Part shown: one piece after another, positions 60,179 through 64,000 of the stretch | Layout: every line of letters starts with the position of its first letter | Position numbering within the stretch: the first letter of the stretch is position 1 | NCBI RefSeq assembly: GCF_000827885.1 | Contig: NZ_JTKH01000006.1 | Span: forward strand, 496,001 to 560,000 | Reading direction: 5' to 3' | DNA: 64,000 nt | Source: Vibrio renipiscarius | Lineage (GTDB): Bacteria > Pseudomonadota > Gammaproteobacteria > Enterobacterales > Vibrionaceae | Notes under the pieces: model-generated | Told to the model about the DNA's origin: nothing | Databases searched by the model: none | What the model saw: only the letters and a program-made list of their open reading frames with translations | Position numbers and translations under genes: made by a program

Positions 60179-61726
60179 TTATAGGAATGCCTTAAGACCG
60201 TATTGATCTTCAAGCATACCAACTGCCAGCATTGCAACCAAACAGATTACAAGTACACCAACAGGGATAACAATCTTATCAACGAATGACAGACGAGCAG
60301 CACGCTCTTTGTCACCGATTAGACCGTTGTTATCTAGAAGCATGGTTAGTGCCCAAGCTAGAACAGGGTTCACTACTGCAGAACCAAAGATACAGATACC
60401 TGCCGCTTGTGAGTCTTTAGAGTCTTTAACCATCTGCATACCCGCTTCAAGTAGAGGTAGAGATACACCTACTAATAGAGCAACACGCATTACTGGTGGC
60501 CATACTGCGATATCCATTGGGAAACCAAGGATCGCGATGATCATAACCAATAGACCTAGCAAGATTGCGCCGCCAGGGATAGGGCGTTTCGCGATCGCAG
60601 CTGGGATCATGTAAGTACCCCAAGATGAAGTGATGTTACCACCACCAACTGCAGTACCAACCATTTGGCGGATAGAACACATGGTCATTGTATCATCTAC
60701 ATCCATCAGTACTTTTTCAGTACGACGAGGGTAGTTCAGTTCTTGGAAGATACGGTGACCAAGGAAGTCTGGTGACCACATTGCAACAGCAAGGATAGCA
60801 AACGGCAGTGATGCGATGAAGTGCTGCATGTTTGGTAGACCAAGCATCCAACCTTCTTCAGTGCTACCCCACCAGTAAACTGGGTTTAGGTTAGGAAGAC
60901 CCGTTTCGGTTACAAACTTGATGTCAAAACCAGCGCCAAGGATAAGCGCAATGATTAGACCAGTTGCCGCACACACTGGAATCGCTAACCAACGCTTGTT
61001 TACTTTTGCAAGTAATGCGTAAAGTGCGATAGTCACAGCAAGAACAATCAGACCGACGTAACCCATGCTGCCAGCTTCAACGGTTGAAGACTGCAAACCA
61101 ACGGCCCATTCCTGGATCGAGGTGATTTGGCTCATGGTACCGGTTAGGCCCAAGAAGATCAGCAAGCCGCCAGCGGTGCCTTCAGAGGTCAAATTGACTA
61201 ACTTAGAGCCGCCTTTCAGGAAGCTTAAGATTAGACCAAAGATACCAATCAAAATAGCCAATGCTAGAGGGTGTGCACCGGCAAGAGCGATCGTACCGAT
61301 AAGAGGAATCATTGGGCCGTGGTTGCCTGCTAGGTTCGCCTTAGGGTTGATAAAACCTGAGGCAAGAACACAGAATAGGAATGCTGGAATAAGCATTTCA
61401 ACACGAGCAACTTCAATCGCAAATTCTTTACCAAGATTTACGTGATCCCAAGCGGCTGATAAGCCTTCTGCCCAAGACATCATTACCGCAGAGTACATTG
61501 CGATGATGCCGATAGTGCCAGCAAGTGCTGGAACTAGGTCTTCTAATTCGAAACGAAAATCACGACCAGGAAGGTTTAGAGCGAAGCGGCGAGGCTTCAT
61601 AATTTGTAGTTCGTGATCTAGGTAATCTGAACGGGTTTCGAACTCCGATGCTGGACGGTGCAGCTCTTGGTAGCTCTTGTTCTCGATATCCGAATCAGAA
61701 TGCGGCTTATTGACAGCGTCTGACAT
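60179..61726 (-). CDS. DUF3360 family membrane protein, putative transporter
   Basis: 515-residue polytopic inner-membrane protein that I recognise as DUF3360, of unknown function. After a hydrophilic N-terminus (about 60 residues) there are about 12 hydrophobic helices. Features such as AGNHGPMIPLIGTIALAGAHPLALAI, TSEGTAGGLLIFLGLTG and VGTAVGGGNITSSWGTYMIPAAIAKRPIPGGA recall the glycine-rich half-helices of uracil/xanthine and SulP-type elevator transporters (inference). It is directly upstream of pflB in the place where focA stands in enterobacteria, so a fermentation-related substrate is conceivable. GAGGAATCT ribosome site. Confidence 0.72.
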   Translation of the reverse strand: MSDAVNKPHSDSDIENKSYQELHRPASEFETRSDYLDHELQIMKPRRFALNLPGRDFRFELEDLVPALAGTIGIIAMYSAVMMSWAEGLSAAWDHVNLGKEFAIEVARVEMLIPAFLFCVLASGFINPKANLAGNHGPMIPLIGTIALAGAHPLALAILIGIFGLILSFLKGGSKLVNLTSEGTAGGLLIFLGLTGTMSQITSIQEWAVGLQSSTVEAGSMGYVGLIVLAVTIALYALLAKVNKRWLAIPVCAATGLIIALILGAGFDIKFVTETGLPNLNPVYWWGSTEEGWMLGLPNMQHFIASLPFAILAVAMWSPDFLGHRIFQELNYPRRTEKVLMDVDDTMTMCSIRQMVGTAVGGGNITSSWGTYMIPAAIAKRPIPGGAILLGLLVMIIAILGFPMDIAVWPPVMRVALLVGVSLPLLEAGMQMVKDSKDSQAAGICIFGSAVVNPVLAWALTMLLDNNGLIGDKERAARLSFVDKIVIPVGVLVICLVAMLAVGMLEDQYGLKAFL

Positions 61727-61952
61727 AGATTCCTCATATTTAAATTTAAAAAGTGAATGATTTTTTAAAGTCGCTTGTCTTTAATTATTGTCTAAACGAC
61801 TGCATAGCAACGATAAGCGTCACTGATAGTGGTCCTTATACCGCTTGTGTGGCACGAAGTCTACGTGCTTTTAGGCAAGGCACAATCCAGATAAAAACAG
61901 CGTGTTTAGAGCTTATCTCTCGGGAGTTTAGCGTGCTAATAATGCTGATTGA

Positions 61953-61966
61953 TTGATTTAGATCAC
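61953..61966. promoter_or_regulatory. FNR/CRP-like site upstream of the DUF3360 gene
   Basis: TTGATTTAGATCAC matches TTGAT-N4-ATCAA at nine of ten positions; it also fits a TGA-N6-TCAC CRP core. 227 bases before the DUF3360 start. Confidence 0.4.
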
Positions 61967-62219
61967 TTTATGAAAGAATGTGAAACAAAATTACGCAGAA
62001 TGGTTAAAGTTTGATTCATTGAGGGAGTCGTGCTGAAAAAACATTTCAGAATGTAACTATTACTAGACGTCGCACATTTGTTTTATTTTTGTGTTGAATG
62101 CGTGTCGACTTTCATGATTGAGGTGATGAATGAAGGTAATTTGTTAATGGTCTTTGTGGGGTGGTAGGTCGGTTAATGATGCTTTTAATGCGCAAAAAGA
62201 AGGTCAATCAACTAACAAG

Positions 62220-62233
62220 TGAATGTTTAATCA
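62220..62233. promoter_or_regulatory. Possible ArgR box upstream of the amino-acid transporter
   Basis: TGAATGTTTAATCA resembles the ArgR half-box pair TGAAT-W4-ATTCA with two or three deviations. 153 bases before the ATPase start. Only one copy was seen; ArgR sites usually come in pairs. Confidence 0.25.
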
Positions 62234-62385
62234 TATTTGTTGACTATATATTGGTATTTTTCAGGTTAATAATTTGTTGCGTAATTTTAATCTTGATGCT
62301 AACTTGAAACCAGTTTGGGAGGAGCCCATAAACGGATCGATGTCTTTTTCTGATCGGTTGAATTAAGTACAGGGAGTAATGGCGC

Positions 62386-63156
62386 ATGAGTGATGTATCC
62401 GCGCTTAATATCAAAAATCTGCACAAAACGTTCGGTAAAAATCAAGTATTAAAAGGTATTTCTTTAGAGGCGCATAAAGGTGATGTGATTTCTATCATTG
62501 GTTCCTCTGGTTCTGGAAAAAGTACCTTTCTTCGCTGTATTAACCTTCTTGAAACTCCCACTGCCGGTGAAATTTGGGTCAATGGTGAATTGATCGAAAT
62601 GAAAAACGGCCGTTTAGGAGAGGCGGTTCCAGCGAATAATAAGCAAGTTCAGCGTATTCGTTCTCGTTTAGCGATGGTTTTCCAAGGCTTTAATCTCTGG
62701 TCACACATGACGGTGCTTGAAAACGTCATCGAAGCGCCAATACATGTATTAGGTGTATCAAAAGCACAAGCAATAGAAAATGCGGAGTTGATACTAAAGA
62801 AAGTCGGGTTATACGAACGCAAAGACTATTATCCGGGCCATCTTTCCGGCGGCCAGCAACAGCGTGCCGCAATCGCTCGTGCGTTGGCAGTTGATCCAGA
62901 AGTCATGCTATTTGATGAACCAACGTCTGCGCTTGATCCTGAATTGGTTGGTGAAGTCCTTGGCGTGATGCGTGATCTGGCCGAAGAAGGCCGAACGATG
63001 TTGGTCGTGACGCATGAAATGGCATTTGCGCGTGATGTTTCCAATCACGTGATGTTTTTACATCAAGGATTAGTGGAAGAGCAGGGGAATCCAGACAACT
63101 TATTTACCAATCCAGAATCAGAACGCCTTCAACAGTTTATCTCTTCTATTTATTAA
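62386..63156 (+). CDS. Polar amino-acid ABC transporter ATPase (HisP/ArtP type)
   Basis: ATP-binding subunit of a basic amino-acid importer (histidine, arginine, lysine or ornithine type), 256 residues. Walker A IIGSSGSGKSTFLRCINLLE (about 37-56), the HisP-type insert QVQRIRSRLAMVFQGFNLWSHMTVLENV (Q-loop Gln), signature LSGGQQQRAAIARALA, Walker B VMLFDEPTSALDP and switch VVTHEM. First gene of the transporter operon; the binding-protein gene follows after 166 bases. Permease genes must lie beyond the right edge. Confidence 0.93.
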   Translation: MSDVSALNIKNLHKTFGKNQVLKGISLEAHKGDVISIIGSSGSGKSTFLRCINLLETPTAGEIWVNGELIEMKNGRLGEAVPANNKQVQRIRSRLAMVFQGFNLWSHMTVLENVIEAPIHVLGVSKAQAIENAELILKKVGLYERKDYYPGHLSGGQQQRAAIARALAVDPEVMLFDEPTSALDPELVGEVLGVMRDLAEEGRTMLVVTHEMAFARDVSNHVMFLHQGLVEEQGNPDNLFTNPESERLQQFISSIY

Positions 63157-63322
63157 TCGCTCTAGTTAGAGGTGATGACGTCACTTCTATCGTTGGGCGG
63201 TGATGCGTCGCTCAGTTTAGCGAGGCTATTTTAGAAACGATAAAGACCGAAATGAACGAGATAAGGCACTCGATAAAAGCAATACAACATTAAAAAGTAA
63301 AAACAATCACAGGAGTATGGAT

Positions 63323-64000
63323 ATGAAAAAGTGGTTAGTCGTCGCAGCACTGGCAGCGACAACGTTGACAGGTATGGCCCAAGCGAAAGAATGGAAAACC
63401 GTTCGTTTTGGTATTGAAGGTGCTTACCCTCCATTTAGTTGGACGGAAGCCGATGGTTCACTGAAAGGCTTTGATGTCGACATGGCCAATGCGCTGTGCA
63501 CCGAAATGGAAGTGAAGTGTAAAATTGTACCGCAAGATTGGGACGGCATTATTCCATCACTGTTAGCGCGTAAATACGATGCGATAATCGCGGCAATGTC
63601 GATTACGGAAGAACGTAAAAAGAAAATCGATTTCACGGGCAAATACGCTCTTATTCCAAACAACTTTATCGCGAAGAAAGACGCAGGTTTGAACTTTGAT
63701 AACCTAGCTGGCGTTAAAATTGGCGTACAACGCGCAACCACACATGACAAGTACCTAACCGATAACTATGAAGACGTTGAAATTGTCCGTTACGGTTCAT
63801 TTGATGAAGCCTACCTTGATTTAGCCAATGGCCGTATTGCTGCTGTACTCGGCGACGCGTCAGCGCTTGAAGAAGGCGTATTGAATGCTAAAGGTGGTGA
63901 GGATTACGAGTTTGTGGGCCCTTCATTGACTGACCCACAATGGTTCGGCGAAGGTTTTGGTATTGCTGTACGTAAAAGAGATAAAGACCTGACGGAAAAA
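63323..64000 (+). CDS. Periplasmic basic amino-acid-binding protein, 3' end outside window
   Basis: Solute-binding protein (SBP_bac_3, ArgT/HisJ type) for the ABC importer encoded upstream. 226 codons are visible and the frame is still open at the right edge. The ATG with AGGAG seven bases upstream opens a signal peptide MKKWLVVAALAATTLTGMAQA. The mature part shows VRFGIEGAYPPFSWTEADGSLKGFDVDMANALC, the binding-site and family signature, IPSLLARKYDAIIAAMSITEERKKKIDFT, and GVQRATTHDKYL. An in-frame ATG two codons earlier overlaps the ribosome site. The exact ligand (arginine, lysine, ornithine, histidine) cannot be read. Confidence 0.92.
   Translation, partial: MKKWLVVAALAATTLTGMAQAKEWKTVRFGIEGAYPPFSWTEADGSLKGFDVDMANALCTEMEVKCKIVPQDWDGIIPSLLARKYDAIIAAMSITEERKKKIDFTGKYALIPNNFIAKKDAGLNFDNLAGVKIGVQRATTHDKYLTDNYEDVEIVRYGSFDEAYLDLANGRIAAVLGDASALEEGVLNAKGGEDYEFVGPSLTDPQWFGEGFGIAVRKRDKDLTEK

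Larger units (their letters stand above)
61727..62385. other. Divergent region between DUF3360 and amino-acid transporter genes
   Basis: 659 bases without a supportable gene. Holds a near-perfect FNR/CRP-like site (61953-61966) and an ArgR-like sequence (62220-62233), listed separately. A 67-codon frame at 61753-61956 has no ribosome site or protein-like composition and was not called. Confidence 0.6.

Noticed and set aside
61753..61956. 67-codon frame in the DUF3360/transporter spacer
   Set aside because: No ribosome site, poor composition, and it overlaps the promoter region of a divergent gene.
1..64000. tRNA or rRNA genes, prophage or insertion sequences
   Set aside because: No cloverleaf-like tRNA, rRNA segment, transposase, integrase or phage structural gene was recognised anywhere in the window.

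Overview
The window reads as a piece of the large chromosome of a Vibrio species. The evidence is gene content and order: ald/lrp-ftsK-dsbB-nhaB-fadR, a VC1899-type CARF nuclease, hinT-ycfL-lpoB-thiK-ycfP-ndh, csiV-mfd-plzB, lolCDE, comEC-msbA-lpxK-ycaR-kdsB, prkA-yeaH-spoVR, yfbU, and the pfl genes. This order agrees with what I remember of the VC1905 to VC1863 stretch of V. cholerae, and FadR has the 279-residue Vibrio length. No tRNA, rRNA, prophage, insertion sequence or CRISPR array was seen. Apart from one spot this is ordinary core chromosome with well separated operons, many closed by strong intrinsic terminators.

Layout: (1) 1-5.4 kb: the end of an RND efflux pair (the membrane-fusion lipoprotein is cut by the left edge), a small outer-membrane barrel protein and a DUF3081 protein. 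(2) 5.6-9.9 kb: ackA-pta acetate overflow genes, divergent from yfbV. (3) 10.1-19.3 kb: ald divergent from lrp, then ftsK, dsbB, nhaB and fadR. (4) 19.4-22.3 kb: an accessory-looking module with hcr and an in-frame chimera that joins the NO-sensing GAF half of NorR to the C-terminal half of the hybrid cluster protein Hcp. A perfect FNR-type box lies upstream. This is the most unusual locus in the window. (5) 22.3-25.7 kb: an orphan CARF-nuclease (Card1/VC1899 type) and a chemoreceptor. (6) 25.8-32.2 kb: hinT, a lipoprotein cluster including lpoB, thiK, ycfP, and ndh under a promoter with a perfect FNR box. (7) 32.3-38.1 kb: a GNAT acetyltransferase, csiV, mfd and a degenerate PilZ protein. (8) 38.2-48.2 kb: envelope biogenesis: lolCDE for lipoprotein export, a DUF2062 protein back to back with comEC, then msbA-lpxK-ycaR-kdsB for lipid A/Kdo synthesis and export. 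(9) 48.2-55.3 kb: the prkA-yeaH-spoVR stress operon, yfbU and a periplasmic choloylglycine-hydrolase-like enzyme. (10) 55.4-61.7 kb: pflA, an LpxR-like lipid A deacylase, pflB and a DUF3360 membrane protein. (11) 62.4-64 kb: a polar amino-acid ABC transporter whose binding protein runs off the right edge.

How the parts work together: several loci belong to anaerobic or nitrosative physiology (pflBA, ackA-pta, ndh, hcr/hcp remnant), and FNR-like palindromes sit in front of ndh, the norR-hcp chimera and, less perfectly, the DUF3360 gene. A second theme is the envelope: LpoB and CsiV feed peptidoglycan synthases, LolCDE, MsbA, LpxK and KdsB build the outer membrane, and LpxR may trim lipid A. 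FadR probably controls itself through an operator over its own promoter. All assignments rest on reading the sequence and recalled family knowledge; no search was run.
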